This document shows, piece by piece, positions 43,546 to 55,192 of a stretch of 64,000 nucleotides of DNA. Source of the stretch: Schistocerca nitens (lineage: Eukaryota; Arthropoda; Insecta; Orthoptera; Acrididae); NCBI RefSeq assembly GCF_023898315.1, contig NC_064616.1, positions 708,565,389 to 708,629,388 of the forward strand, given 5' to 3'. The stretch's first letter is position 1. Each line of letters begins with the position of its first letter. The position numbers and the translations under genes are program-made. The notes beneath the pieces were generated by a model. That model saw only the letters and a list, made by a program, of their open reading frames with translations. It was not told where the DNA came from and ran no database searches.

Positions 43546-45689
43546 CAGGGTGAGTCACCTAACATTACCGCTGGATATATTTTGTAAACCACATCAAATA
43601 CTGACGAATCGATTCCACAGACCGAACGCGAGGGGAGGGGCTAGTGTAATTGGTTAATACAAACCATAAAAAAATGCACGGAAGTATGTTTTTTAACACA
43701 AACCTACGTTTTTTTAAATGGAACCCCGTTAGTTTTGTTAGCACATCTGAACATATAAACAAATACGTAATCAGTGCCGTTTGTTGCATTGTAAAATGTT
43801 AATTACATCCGGAGATATTGTAACCTAAAATTGACGCTTGAGTACCACTCCTCCGCTGTTCGATCGTGTGTATCGGAGAGCACCGAATTACGTAGGGATC
43901 CAAAGGGAACGGTGATGGACCTTAGGTACAGAAGAGACTGGAACAGCACATTACGTCCACATGCTAACAGCTTTTTATTGGTCTTTTTCACTGACGCACA
44001 TGTATGTACATTACCATGAGGGGTGCGGTACACGTACACACGTGGTTTCCGTTTTCAATTACGGATTGGAATAGAGTGTGTCCCGACATGTCAGGCCAAT
44101 AGATGTTCAATGTGGTGGCCATCATTTGCTGCACACAATTGCAATCTCTGGCGTAATGAATGTCGTACACGCCGCAGTACATCTGGTGCAATGTCGCCGC
44201 AGGCTGCCACAATACGTTGTTTCATATCCTCTGGGGTTGTAGGCACATCACGGTACACATTCTCCTTTAACGTACCCCACAGAAAGAAGTCCAGAGGTGT
44301 AAGATCAGGAGAACGGGCTCCACGCGTCCTCCACGTCCTATGAAACGCCCGTCGAACATCCTGTCAAGGGTCAGCCTAGTGTCAATTGCGGAATGTGCAG
44401 GTGCACCATCATGCTGATACCACATACGTCGACGCGTTTCCAGTGGGACATTTTCGAGCAAGGTTTGCAGATCATTCTGTAGAAACGCGATGTTTGTTGC
44501 AGCTGTTTGGGCCCCTGCAATGAAGTGAGGACCAATGAGGTGGTCGCCAATGATTCCGCACCATACATTTACAGTCCACGGTCGCTGTCGCTCTACCTGT
44601 CTGAGCCAGCGAGGATTGTCCACGGACCAGTAATGCATGTTCCGTAGATTCACTGCCCCGTGGTTTGTGAAACCCGCTTCATCGGTAAACAGGTAGAACT
44701 GCAACGCATTCTCTGTTAATGCCCATTGACAGAATTGCACTCGATGATTAAAGTCATCACCATGTAATTGCTGATGTAGCGACACATGAAACGGGTGAAA
44801 GCGGTGACGATGCAGTATGCGCATGACACTACTTTGACTCAGTCCACCGGCTCTCGCAATGTCCTGTGTACTCATGTGTGGGTTCATGGCAACAGCAGCT
44901 AACACACCAACTGCACCCGCTTCTCCTGTGACGGGCCTGTTACGGACCCGTTTGCGTGCTACAGCCATACCTGTTGCATACAGTTGGCGGTAGATGTTTT
45001 GCAATGTGCGGCACGTTGGATGCTCTCTGTCCGGGTACCGTTCTGCATACACCCTGCAGGCTTCAGCTGCATTTCCTCGACACTCGCCATAGATGAGCAT
45101 CATCTCCGCCTTTTCAGAGTTCGAATACACCATGGTCACAGTTCCTAGAACACTACACTATCACAGACGTCTGGTAACACGGTGTACTACAGTTGGTCTG
45201 CGTGCGGAGACGAATGCAGATTAACAATAGCAGCAAGCGCTTCATGCGGACACTGCGACAGCTAGACCAAACCACAACAGTGCACTACAGCCACACTCGT
45301 AAACACGGTCGTCATCGTAAATATGTCCCTGCAGATGCTGCTCGCCGACCGTGGCCCGTGTTTGTTACAACACGCAACTGAACGTCGGAGGTTTCCAGCG
45401 TCAACTTTAGGTTACAATATCTCCGGATGTAATTAACATTTTACAATGCAACAAACGGCACTGATTACGTATTTGTTTATGTGTTCAGATGTGCTAACAA
45501 AACTAACGTGGTTCCATTTAAAAAAACGTAGTTTTGTGTTAAAAAACATACTTCCGTGCATTTTTGTATGGTTTGTCTTAAACAATTACACTAGCCCCTC
45601 TCCTCACGTTCGGTCTGTGGAATCGGTTCGTCAGTATTTGATGTGGTTTACGAAATATATCCAGCGGTAACGTTAGGTGACTCACCCTG
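43546..45689 (-). mobile_element. Mariner-superfamily element with ~290-bp inverted termini
   Basis: Ends CAGGGTGAGTCACCTAACATTACC and its reverse complement; inverted repeats continue for about 290 bases at high identity (43546-43835 and about 45400-45689). TA flanks at 43544-43545 and 45690-45691. Contains one transposase gene. A relative with the same architecture lies at 48958-50487, and a deleted one at 54471-55161. Confidence 0.92.
44091..45139 (-). pseudogene. DUF4817/mariner-type transposase, one frameshift
   Basis: ATG at 45137-45139 opens MTMVYSNSEKAEMMLIYGEC, the DUF4817 helix-turn-helix. Then SVMRILHRHRFHPFH (end of DNA-binding part), the first catalytic Asp in LFTDEAGFTNHG, GPWTVNVWCGI-type core (RPWTVNVWCGIIGDH), and the second Asp in WYQHDGAPAH. 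At about 44320 the frame shifts by one base, just before the third Asp region, which is intact in the next frame (RSPDLTPLDFFLWG), and the protein would end HHIEHLL with stop at 44091-44093. Apart from that frameshift I see no stop, so this is one of the youngest coding elements in the window. It cuts and pastes the element at TA. Confidence 0.88.
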
Positions 45690-45764
45690 TATATTAAAAG
45701 AAGAGTTTCAGTAACTGAATAAGCCTTCAGAAATAAGAGCAATTTATATGTGCAAAAGAATTAT

Positions 45765-45889
45765 AGGGTCACGCCTTTGAAACTCGGTCGTTTCCCCCCA
45801 TTCCGACGCAGAATTGTGAAAATTGGTTAAAAGGTACCTACAGCCTTCCTCTGTAATGTTGCAAAAACGTCAACCTTGGGTTCGACGAT
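45765..45889. repeat. Left part of an unassigned repeat, split by a LINE
   Basis: 'gggtcacgcctttgaaactcgg' to 'gacgatgcttcaaacagc' looks like a repeat seen elsewhere in locust genomes (recall only). Its continuation probably lies right of the LINE, at 47160-47770. Confidence 0.35.
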
Positions 45890-47156
45890 GCTTCAAACAG
45901 CAAGGTGTCGACACATTTCTGGATTTCCGGAAGGCTTTTGACACTGTACCACACAAGCGGCTTGTAGTGAAATTGCGTGCTTATGGAGTATCGTCTCAGT
46001 TATGGGACTGGATTTGTTATTTCCTGTCAGAGAGGTCCCAGTTCGTAGTAATTGAAGGAAAGTCATCGAGTAAAACAGAAGTGATTTCAGGCGTTCCCCA
46101 AGGTAGTGTTACAGGTCCTTTGCTGTTCCTTATCTACATAAACGATTTGCGGGACAATCTGAGAAGCCGTCTTACGTTGTTCGCAGATGACTCTGTCATT
46201 TATCGACTAATAAAGTCATCAGAAGATCAGAACAAATTGCAAAACGATTTAGGAAAGATATCTGAATGGTGCGAAATTGGCAGTTCACCCTAAATAACGA
46301 AAAGTGTTAGGTCATCCACATGAGTGCTAAAAGGAATTCGTTAAACTTCGGTTACACGATAAATCAGTCTAATCTAAAAGCCGTAAATTCAACTAAATAC
46401 CTAGGTATTACAATTACGAACCACTTGAATTGGGAGGAACACTGAGAAAATGTTGTGGAAAGGCTAATCAAAGACTGCGTTTTATTGGCAGGACACTTGG
46501 AAAATGTAACAGATCTACCAAGGAGACTGCCTACACTACGCTAGTCCGTCCTCTTTTAGTTTATTGCTGTGCGATGTGGGATCCTTACTAGATAGAACTG
46601 ACGGAGTACATCGAAAAAGTTCAAAGAAGGGCAGCACGTTTTGTATTATCGCGAAATGTGAGAGAGAGTGTCACAGAAATGATACAGGATTTGGGATGGA
46701 CATCATTAAAAGAAAGGCGTTTTTTGTTGCGACGGAATCTTCTCACAGAATTCCAATCTCCAACTTTCTCCTTCGAATGCGAAAATGTTTTGTTGAGATC
46801 GACCTACATAGGGAGAAACGATCGCCACGATAAAGTAAGGAAAATCAGAGGTCTTACTGAAAGATATACGTGTTCGTTCTTTCCGCTCTCTATACGAGAT
46901 TGGAATAACAGAGAATTGTGAAGGTGGTTCGATGAACCCTCTGCCAGGCGCTTAAATGTGATTTGCAGAGTGCGAAAATATTTTGTTGACACCGACCTAC
47001 ACAGGGAGAAACCATCGCCACGATAAAGTAAGGAAAATCAGAGGTCGTACTGAAAGATATACGTGTTCGTTGTTTCCGCGCTCTATACAAGATTGGAGTA
47101 GCAGAGAATTGTGAAGGTGGTTCGATGAACCCTCTGCCAGGCGCTTAAATGTAGAT
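45890..47156 (+). mobile_element. CR1/Jockey-like LINE with duplicated 3' end
   Basis: Open frame to 46291 reads FLDFRKAFDTVPHKRLVVKL, GVPQGSVTGPLLFLIYINDL and LTLFADDSVIY: the A, B and C blocks of a reverse transcriptase with catalytic FADD at about 46180-46190. After a stop at 46291-46293 and several frameshifts, the C-terminal tail appears at 46658-46921 (MIQDLGWTSLKERRFLLRRN, SFFPLSIRDWN). The 3' segment 46785-46970 is repeated in tandem at 46972-47156. 5'-truncated within the reverse transcriptase. Confidence 0.87.
46785..47156 (+). repeat. Tandem duplication of the LINE 3' end
   Basis: Two units of about 185-190 bases, each from 'gcgaaaat(a/g)ttttgttga' through 'gggagaaac(g/c)atcgccacgataaag' to 'ctctgccaggcgcttaaatgt'. 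Differences are few (for example 'aacagag' against 'agcagag'). Confidence 0.88.
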
Positions 47157-47159
47157 GCG

Positions 47160-47772
47160 AAAAACAACCCAGAACTCAGAAGCTCATATGAGGTGTGAGG
47201 CAGATGAATTATGTCACATTGGCACCAAATTTCACTACAACGCTACCGTGGACGTGTCACACGATGGGACGGTAGTCATTCATCCCTCCCCCCCCCTCCC
47301 CTAAACGCTTCACAATCCTCCTGTAGACGCATATGTGACGGAGGTTATAACAACGACGTCCATCACTGAAATCACGAGGTTTCCTTATGGCTGGCCGAGG
47401 AAAACATTTCAGACACACCATCGCTCAGAACAGACACGAAAAAGGCCGCAGGACGTGGTATATAGGGCACCAATGAAATCACCCCTTCCCTTAGGGCGTT
47501 CATTTAGACATCTATCGCGGTGGAAAACGGCATTTTGCAGTGCGCTGTGCAACAGAAGACATTCTTCACAACCTATGACACTGATGACAGCCCTCGGTCG
47601 ATTCAACCCTTCTCTAAGGGCATCGTGAGGCTGCAACCCCACTGAACGTGACTGACCTCTCTGTAGCTTAGTGCGACAGTAATTTTTGCTCTGTTGTACA
47701 AGGTGGATTCGTTAGGAACCATTGAAAACCATTCGACGAATCTGAACGTGATACGAAGCACACAAAGTGTCC
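47160..47772. repeat. Unassigned repeat-like sequence
   Basis: Balanced composition with a C-run (47287-47300) and no conserved coding signal. Probably the right part of the repeat interrupted by the LINE. Family unknown. Confidence 0.3.
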
Positions 47773-47775
47773 TGA

Positions 47776-48870
47776 CAAGCGATACTCCCCATCGCAACCC
47801 CTTCAGATTTAGTGGTAAGATGGCGCAGTGAATAGCCCATCAAAAGCTGAACACAGATCAAGCATGAAAACGGGAGGAAGGTGTACTGGAGTCTGAAAAG
47901 AAATCAAAATGGAAACAGTGAACGGCCCAAACTTAGCAAGTGCAACAGGAAAGAAAACAGTAGTGTCGCAAGTAAATGTGATGAATAGTGAGAGCAGGTG
48001 AGATACCACATAGATGTCTCACAGAAATGAAAATAACAAATAAACGTGTTTGAACTATGTTAAAACAAAGGAATTCAAGAGTCAAAACGTCCGAAACGGA
48101 ACGCAACTTCAAAAACGTTAAAAACATATGTTTTGACAGAGCACAGGGAAAAGTGTATGATTGTGAAACTGTTGCGTTCATTTGTTGCAGGTTATATAAC
48201 AAACTATTACGTTTTCATCATTTCCTTGGGAGTGATCGCTATCACATCGTCCGAACACCTAAATCGGGCAAGGGGGCATATCTCACTCACTCACCAGGCC
48301 TACAAGTTAGGTGCGTCGATAAGATTCCTATCATATGACACATGTACTGTCACTAACGCCGTGTATGACATACTAGACGTGGTTTCCGGTGGAGGAGTCG
48401 GTTAACTTGTCTCCTTGTCATCAAACATCTGCGGTTCCCGTTCGAAATACCACTTCGTATCGGCTGCTAATAAAGTAGCTGTACAGAATTAACTTTCATT
48501 ATAGGTCCCTTCCTTACAACTCGCTGTAGCAAACGGACGTTACACCACCATACACACACAAATCTGAATACAGGGAACATCGAGAAAAAAAAGAAAAGAA
48601 ATATATGTTGGGAGAAGGGAGCTTTGAACACAGCTCGCCCGCTTTTCAGTCCCCGTTACCATTTAACTGCGACACGTGGCTCTTCTATACTGCTCTATGT
48701 TGCAACTTGTTGTCCTTTGACCGTTCACTGTTTCTATTTTGCATTTTTTTCACAGTTCACTGAACCTGCTTCCTGTTTTCCTGTTTGATCTGTGTTCAGT
48801 TTTTGACGGGCTGTCAACAGGGCCCTCTTACCACAAAATCTGAGGGGGGTGCGATGGGGAGTTTCCCTTT
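47776..48870. mobile_element. Foldback DNA element, copy D (divergent)
   Basis: Termini CAAGCGATACTCCCCATCGCA and TGCGATGGGGAGTTTCCCTTT correspond to CAAGGGAACCTCCCCATCGCA of the other copies with changes. The order of landmarks matches ('tgaacacagatcaa', 'aaaacatatgttttgacagagcacagggaaa' in reverse of copies A and B). A tRNA-like segment on the minus strand (about 48610-48690: GCAGTTAAATGG and GTGTTCAAAGCTC) sits in the right arm. The TWA duplication is not recognisable. Older than copies A-C. Confidence 0.75.
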
Positions 48871-48957
48871 ATAAGATTCTCCCAACTTCATAGCGTCGGC
48901 ATTCAACCTCAACGATATTTCACTTCACCTGTTCTCGGCCGTCTTGCCAACTGTATA

Positions 48958-50487
48958 CAGGATGCATCACCTAAAACTTGAAAGTACTATTGATGTGCGG
49001 TTTTCACAGAATGAACTGTTAGTCAGGGGCTGTTAGCCAATAAGCAGATTGCAATAATACATATAAAGAGTATTTTTTATGTAAACATACACGTTTTTAG
49101 ATGGAAGAATGCCTTTTGACATTAACATACTAAAATTAGAGTAAATTAGAATGTCACTGGCATTTGTTGCAGGGTTCTAATGCGAGTCATTTACAAGATG
49201 TCGTATTGTGAAGAGTTTCCACACTGACACTACGATGTTGTTATGTTTGTTTACAGCGTGCTTCTGGGCTCCCTGAGAGCACTGCGACTTGCTAGTCAGT
49301 TAGTGTGTGACAGTCCAAGCAGTAGGTATGAGTAGATAATAGGATTTACCAATGCAGAAAGGAAGTGGCATGAGTCAGGCAAGTGTCTTACGCATTCTCC
49401 ATTGTCATAGGTCCCATTCCTATCACATCTCTCTCCGTCAAAAGCTGCAGGGAACCGATCATGAGAATCGAGTTGACTTGTGTACATGGGCATTAAGACA
49501 GAGTACTCCAGTTGTATCATGTATCTTGTTTAGTGATGAAGCCACATTTACCAACCACGGCCAGGTGAACAGCCGAAACATGCAGTGTTGGTCTGTTGAC
49601 AATCCCTGTTGGCATCGTCAGGTGGAACGTCAGTGTCCATGGAGTGTAAACGTGTGGTGGGCGATAGTGGACCATCAGCTCATAGACCTGTTGTTCATAA
49701 CAGAACACTGAACGCGTATAAGTATCGCAGACTCCTAACAGACCATCTTCCATGGATCTTCCACGTTCTTCTGCAGACTAGGAGGAACCTGTGGTACCAA
49801 CATGATGGCTGTCCAGCACAGAGAGCATGTCTTGACGAATTGTTTCCAAATCGTTGGATTGGACGCAGAGGAACTGTACCTTGGCCGGAGCGTTCCCGGT
49901 GTTGACGCCTGCAGACTTTTTTCTATGGGGAAAGATGAAAGACGCTGTCTGCAAGGACATACCAACTACACCCGATGATATGCAACGACGTATTACTGCA
50001 CGCTGCTCGGACATCTCTGCTGAAATGCAGCAGTCGTTCCATACCAGACTGGAAGTGTGTATTGCCGTTTCCGGTCTTTATTTTGAATACAACCTGTAAT
50101 GGTCAAGTATCTCGTTACTGGTCAAAATCCACATAAACAGCGTATGCGCTTGCGTTGTTATTTAGTGTGTGCCGCCACAAGTATTGTACACGTGTCAGTA
50201 TGGGATCTTTTTAGAACACAATATCTCGTAAAGTACTAGAATCCTGCAGCAAACATCACTGACATTCTAATTTACCCATTTTTTAGTTTGTTAATGTCAA
50301 TAGGTACTGTTACATTTAAAGATGTGTATGTTTACACAAAAAATACACTTTATAAGTGTTATTACAATCTTTTGATTGCCTAAGAGTACGAACCACTGAC
50401 TACCAATCCATTTTGTGAAAACCGCAGATCAATGGTACTTTCAATGTCTGCAATATTTGCGGTGCAAGTTTTAGGTGATTCACTCTA
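48958..50487 (+). mobile_element. Mariner-superfamily element with long inverted termini, second family
   Basis: CAGGATGCATCACCTAAAACTTG at left pairs with CAAGTTTTAGGTGATTCACTCTA at right; inverted similarity continues for about 300 bases (including 'tgtatgtttaca', 'tagaatgtcactg'). TA flanks at 48956-48957 and 50488-50489. The architecture is the same as at 43.5-45.7 kb, but sequences differ greatly. Confidence 0.85.
49352..50099 (+). pseudogene. DUF4817/mariner-type transposase, N-terminally deleted
   Basis: Frame 1 (49352-49711) reads GMSQASVLRILHCHRSH, the first Asp in CILFSDEATFTNHG, and WSVNVWWAIV. Frame 2 (to 49905) gives WYQHDGCPAQ with the second Asp and NRWIGRRG. Frame 3 gives the third region FPVLTPADFFLWGKMKD, where the expected SPD is VLT: the third Asp is lost. 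It ends YFEYNL with TAA at 50097-50099. Most of the DNA-binding N-terminus is missing before 49352. Two frameshifts; not active. Confidence 0.83.
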
Positions 50488-50768
50488 TAAACGAAAAACG
50501 GTTTCCGAAATTCGGTTTTCGTCTTCCGGAAGATATGTCTCATGTAAACGTAGTGATAGAAAAAATGCAGAAACGTTTACACTGTGATATTCCTAACTAA
50601 AGTCTGTCTCTCATATTCCATATGGATTGCAACATTGTTTGACTATTAATAATATTTTTCCAAACAAATTCGCGTTACAACATCACAAAATACATTAAAT
50701 ACATCAACACAAATATATCTCATTTGCACATCTTTGATAAATATCCACCTTTCTTGTTACGATTCTAA

Positions 50769-51683
50769 CAAGGGAACCTCCCCATCGCACCCCCCTCAGA
50801 TTTAGTTATAAGTTGGCACAGTGGATAGGCCTTGAAAAACTGAACCCAGATCAATCGAGAAAACAGGAAGAAGTTGTGTGGAACTATGAAAAAAAAATAA
50901 GCAAAATATACAAACTGAGTAGTCCAGGTGCAAGATATGCAACTTCGAGGACAGTGTCAGCTGATGAGCGACGTGGTCCCGTGGTTAGCGTGAGCGGCTG
51001 CGGAACGAGTGGTCCTCGAATGAAAAGTTTTATTTTTTATTTTCAGACAATTATTATCTGTCCGTCCCATGCGAGGTAACTGCGCCGTAGTATGGGGACG
51101 CTACACCTAAACAAACATGGAAACACACAACCCTCAGTCGACTACAGCGCACGGAAGAGAGAGTATTCTTGCTAACGAGGCTCTCTGGCTGGCAGTTGAC
51201 TGTTCGCTACTTTGGACGAGAGTGCATTAAATACGTGAGATGTATTCCGTGGTCAATATGTTTTCGGTTCCCACTGGAGAGGCACGTCCTTTCGTCTACT
51301 AATCGCACGGTTTTGCGCTGCGATCGCAAAACACAGACAGTAAACTTATTACAGTGAACAGAGACGTCAATGAACGAACGGACAGATCACAACTTTGCGA
51401 AAATAAAATTTTCACTCGAGGGAAGACTTGAACCAAGGACATTTCCTTCCGCAGCTGCTCACGCTAATCACGGAACCACGGCGCTCCTAACCTCACGCTA
51501 TCCTTAATATTGCATATCTTACGTATGGACTACTAAGTTTGTATATTTTGCTTATTTTTTTTTCATAGTTCGATACAACTTCTTCCTGTTTTCTCGATTG
51601 ATCTGGGTTCAGTTTTTCAAGGCCTATCCACTGTGCCAACTTATAACTAAATCTGAGGGGGGTGCGATGGGGAGGTTCCCTTG
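50769..51683. mobile_element. Foldback DNA element, CAAGGGAACC termini, copy C
   Basis: Termini CAAGGGAACCTCCCCATCG and its exact inverse; TAA duplicated at 50766-50768 and 51684-51686. The left tRNA-like segment (about 50965-51025) lost box B by deletion; the right one (about 51410-51490, reverse) is complete. The centre is shorter than in copies A and B. Confidence 0.88.
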
Positions 51684-51686
51684 TAA

Positions 51687-52438
51687 GTACACACTGCTGC
51701 TTAGTGATGGCTAGCTGTAAATATCTTTGTCGTTTGATTATTCGGCTACCAGATGGCATAAACGTGCATCTCCCGTCATTGGCGTAGGTTCTACCGTTAC
51801 TCACGCTCGTCTGCGTGTTGTCTAATATGGAACACAGATGGCGCGGTCGTGCATTTTCAGTGCTTAATGCGAGTAGATCCCTGAGGGGTTACAACATGCA
51901 CCAATGACCCAGCGGTTGTCAACTGAGCTGGTGGAGGAATGGAACGAAACGTTGCAGAGCATGCATTCCCCTATTGCGTAGAAACCACACCTCTAGCTAC
52001 TACAAGTTTGGAAAACGTCACTCAGTCCCTACAGTCTTAAAATAGTTGACTGTCATTTAAATCCGTATTAAAAATATTCAAAATATCCCTGATCATTTGA
52101 AGGGCTTGTTTCAATAGTGGTACAAGTCCATTACCTCCACTTTTCTGCCTATAATGCTTCTGAAATTAATGATCCAAACAAACAGAAAGAAACGTTCATC
52201 TCTAGCAAGAAGCCATATGCTTGAATATTTCCGGTATCTCAACTGCAGATTTTTCAGCGCTCATTTAACTTTAGGACTCTGTATCTCAAAATGAACAAAA
52301 ATGGAATTTTACCAGTATTGAAATAAGCCCTTCATTTACACTCTGTTATACATTATTGAAAAACATATTTTAACATACCTTTTGGGTCAGCTCTGCCTCA
52401 GAACCTTAACCTATGAGCCACCCTAGGTTATATTGTTA
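51687..52438. other. Intergenic sequence, nothing recognised
   Basis: No supported feature. Confidence 0.35.
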
Positions 52439-52440
52439 TA

Positions 52441-53373
52441 CAGGGTGTAAATTTTAAGTTGACAAACAAAAATAACTTGAAAAATAAGCTTCACACGAAA
52501 AAATGTGTAAAATCAAAAGTTGATTATTTTCGAGGGTACATCTGCTGGTGCTAAAATTAGCTCGGCAAACCAGCCCCCTGGGGGGTGGGGTGGGAGACAA
52601 CCTTAAAATTTCAAATGGAAACCCTCATTTTTTGTTGCATAATCAGACTCTACATAAAAAACTACGTACATTTTGTCGTAAACATTTGTTTTGATTCTTG
52701 GTAGCTGGCGCTGCAATTCAAAAAAATCCATGTTCTCATTTTTGCGTGGAAAATGGTTACGTATAAATAAAAAATACTTATTTACTTCGTAAATTTTGAT
52801 TCGCTAAAACTAAAACTCTCCCTCTCTCCCCGTAGGGTGGGGTTTGAGAGAGAGGAATTAGTGTTTTACAAATGTTGACCCAAATATTTGGTTCAACATT
52901 TGTAAAACTCTAATTCCTCCTCCAAATATTTGGGTCAACATTTGTGAAACTCTAATTCCTCTCTCTCAAATCCCACCCCATGTGGTGAGAGGGAGAGTTT
53001 TAGTTTTAGCGAATCAAAATTTACGAAGTAAATAAGTTTTTTTCTTTATCCGTAACCATTTTGCACGCAAAAATGAGAAAATGGATTTTCTTGAATTACA
53101 GCGCCAACTACCAAGAATCAAAACAAAAGTTTAAGACAAAATGTACGTAGTTCCTTATGTAGAATCTGATTCTGCAGTAAAAAAATGGGGGTTCCCGTTT
53201 GAAATTTTAAAGTAGCCTCCCGCCCCACCTCCAGGGGGCTGGGCTGCCGGGCTAATTTTTAGCACCAGCAAATGTACCCCTCGAAAATAATCAACTTTTG
53301 ATTCTACACATTTTTTCGTGTGAAGCCTATTTTTCGAGCTATTCTCGTTTGTCAACTTAAAATTTACACCCTG
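52441..53373. mobile_element. 933-base near-perfect foldback MITE
   Basis: The whole element folds on itself: CAGGGTGTAAATTTTAAGTTGAC at left and its complement at right, symmetry continuing to the centre near 52880-52930 ('aaatatttg' units). TA flanks at 52439-52440 and 53374-53375 point to the Tc1/mariner superfamily. Arms of about 430 bases have diverged at scattered sites only. No coding capacity. The central part contains a third, short copy of 'caacatttgtaaaactctaattcctc'. Confidence 0.92.
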
Positions 53374-54470
53374 TATATTGTTTCATGGCCTTCCTCACGC
53401 TCCCCATACTGGATAGCGACCAGACGTCATCACCAACTCGGCAGATCACGTGATGTCTTCTTATCAGTCCCCCATAGGGTATAATAAACAGAAGATGTTC
53501 TCCACAGGAACTCTGCATCTGAGAAGTATCTGAGGAAAAATCATTCTCTTCCGCCGGCACACACGTAAGGTTGTATCCCTCCAAGACACGATTACATTCC
53601 ATCTGATAAAAATCATTTGGACACCTATTAATGGACATTAGTGTGGGCTGTGTCCACCCTTCGCCTTCATGACGGCTTGAACTCTGCCAGGTACATTTTC
53701 GACGAAGTTTCTGAATTTCTGTGGAGGAATGACTGACCATTGATCCTCAAGAGCAGAACCAGAGAACGTTTTATTTTTAGACGCTGGGTTGTGGATTGAA
53801 GTTGACATTCTGACTCATCCCAAACGTTTCCACTGGGCTCAGGTCGGGGCTTGGGACAGGCCAGTACATTTCAAGGCTGTTATTGTCCACAAACCATTGC
53901 CTCACACATGCTATTTTATGGAATGGTACATTGTTACACTGATACAAACAGTCATCGTCTCCGAACTGGTCCTCTACGATATGCAGTGCAGAATGCAGTA
54001 AAATGTATTCGTAACCTTCAACATCTAGAGTTTTCTTAAATGCAATAGGGGCATCACAGCCTAACCACGAAAAATACCCCTATACCCTAACACCATCTCC
54101 TCCATACCTCATTGTTGGGACTATACGTGATGGCAGGTAACGGTCTCCAGGCATTCGCCAAAGCCAAACCCTTCCATCGAATTGCCATGGGGTACAGCGT
54201 GATTCATCATTTTTTCCGGTCATTTACTGTACAGTGCCATCACTCTTTACATCATCCTCAGGTATCGCTTAGCACTGACTACAGAAATTTGTCGCTTATG
54301 AGCAGCTGCTCGTTGATTGTATACCATTCTTTTTAACTCCTATCCACAGTCGTAGCTAGATTGTTGGTAGCACTTCTAAACCCCCGAGTGATTCCTTCAG
54401 CTGATTTCATACGATTTTTACATCCACCATCCGCAGTCCTCGATGGTACCTGTCTATCGGTACGCACATA

Positions 54471-55161
54471 CCGGGTGATCAAAAAGTCAGTATAAATTTG
54501 AAAACTGATAAATCACGGAATAATGTACATAGAGAGGTACAAATTGAAACACATGCTTGGAATGACACGGGGTTTTCTTAGAACTAAAAAAAGATACAAA
54601 AGTTCATAAAATGTCCGACAGATGGCGCTTCATCTGATCAAAATAGCAATAATTAGCATAACAAAGTAAGACAAAGCAAAGATGATATTCCTTACAGGAA
54701 ATGCTCAATATGTCCACCATCATTCCTCAATAATAGCTGTAGTCGAGGAATAATGTTGTGAACAGCACTGTAAAGCATGTCCGGAGTTATGGTGAGGCAT
54801 TGGCGTCAGATGTTGTCTTTCAGCATCCCTAGAGATGTCGGTCGATCACGATACACTTCCGACTTCAGGTAACCCCAAAGCCAATAATTGCACGGACTGA
54901 GGTCTGGGGACCTAGGAAGCCAAGCATGACGAAAGTGGCGGCTGAGCACAGGATCATTACCAAACGCCGCGCGCAAGAGATCTTTCACGCGTCTAGCAAT
55001 ACTTTGTTTTTTTTGTTTTTTTGTTTTTTTTTTTTTTTGTTTTTTGGTTCTAGTAAAACCCCATGTCATTCCAAGCATGTGTGTCAATTTTTACCTCTCT
55101 ATCTACATTATTCCGTGGTTTATTAAGTTTTCAAATTTATACTGACTTTTTGATCACCCGG
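54471..55161 (-). mobile_element. Internally deleted mariner-superfamily element
   Basis: CCGGGTGATCAAAAAGTCAG and its exact inverse at the right, inverted for about 65 bases; TA at 54469-54470 and 55162-55163. Minus strand carries the transposase C-terminus. A T-rich run (55004-55047) marks the deletion joint. Confidence 0.92.
54689..55000 (-). pseudogene. Mariner-type transposase C-terminus
   Basis: Minus strand reads RRVKDLLRAAFGND and then WLPRSPDLSPCNYWLWGYLK (third catalytic Asp), ERDRP-like YRDRPTSLGMLKDNI and, after a stop, a tail ending GGHIEHFL near 54706, the same type of C-terminus as at 44.1 kb. The region with the first two Asp residues is gone, replaced by the poly-T joint. 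Confidence 0.82.
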
Positions 55162-55192
55162 TAGGTCTACCTGGTCTTTGGTTAACTGAGGT

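Noticed and set aside
44267..45139. 290-codon frame as an intact functional transposase
   Set aside because: The frame shifts just before the third catalytic Asp region, so the product would lack part of the active site.
55004..55047. Long T-rich run as a transcription terminator or poly-A tail of a processed gene
   Set aside because: It lies inside a TA-flanked mariner element at the joint of an internal deletion.
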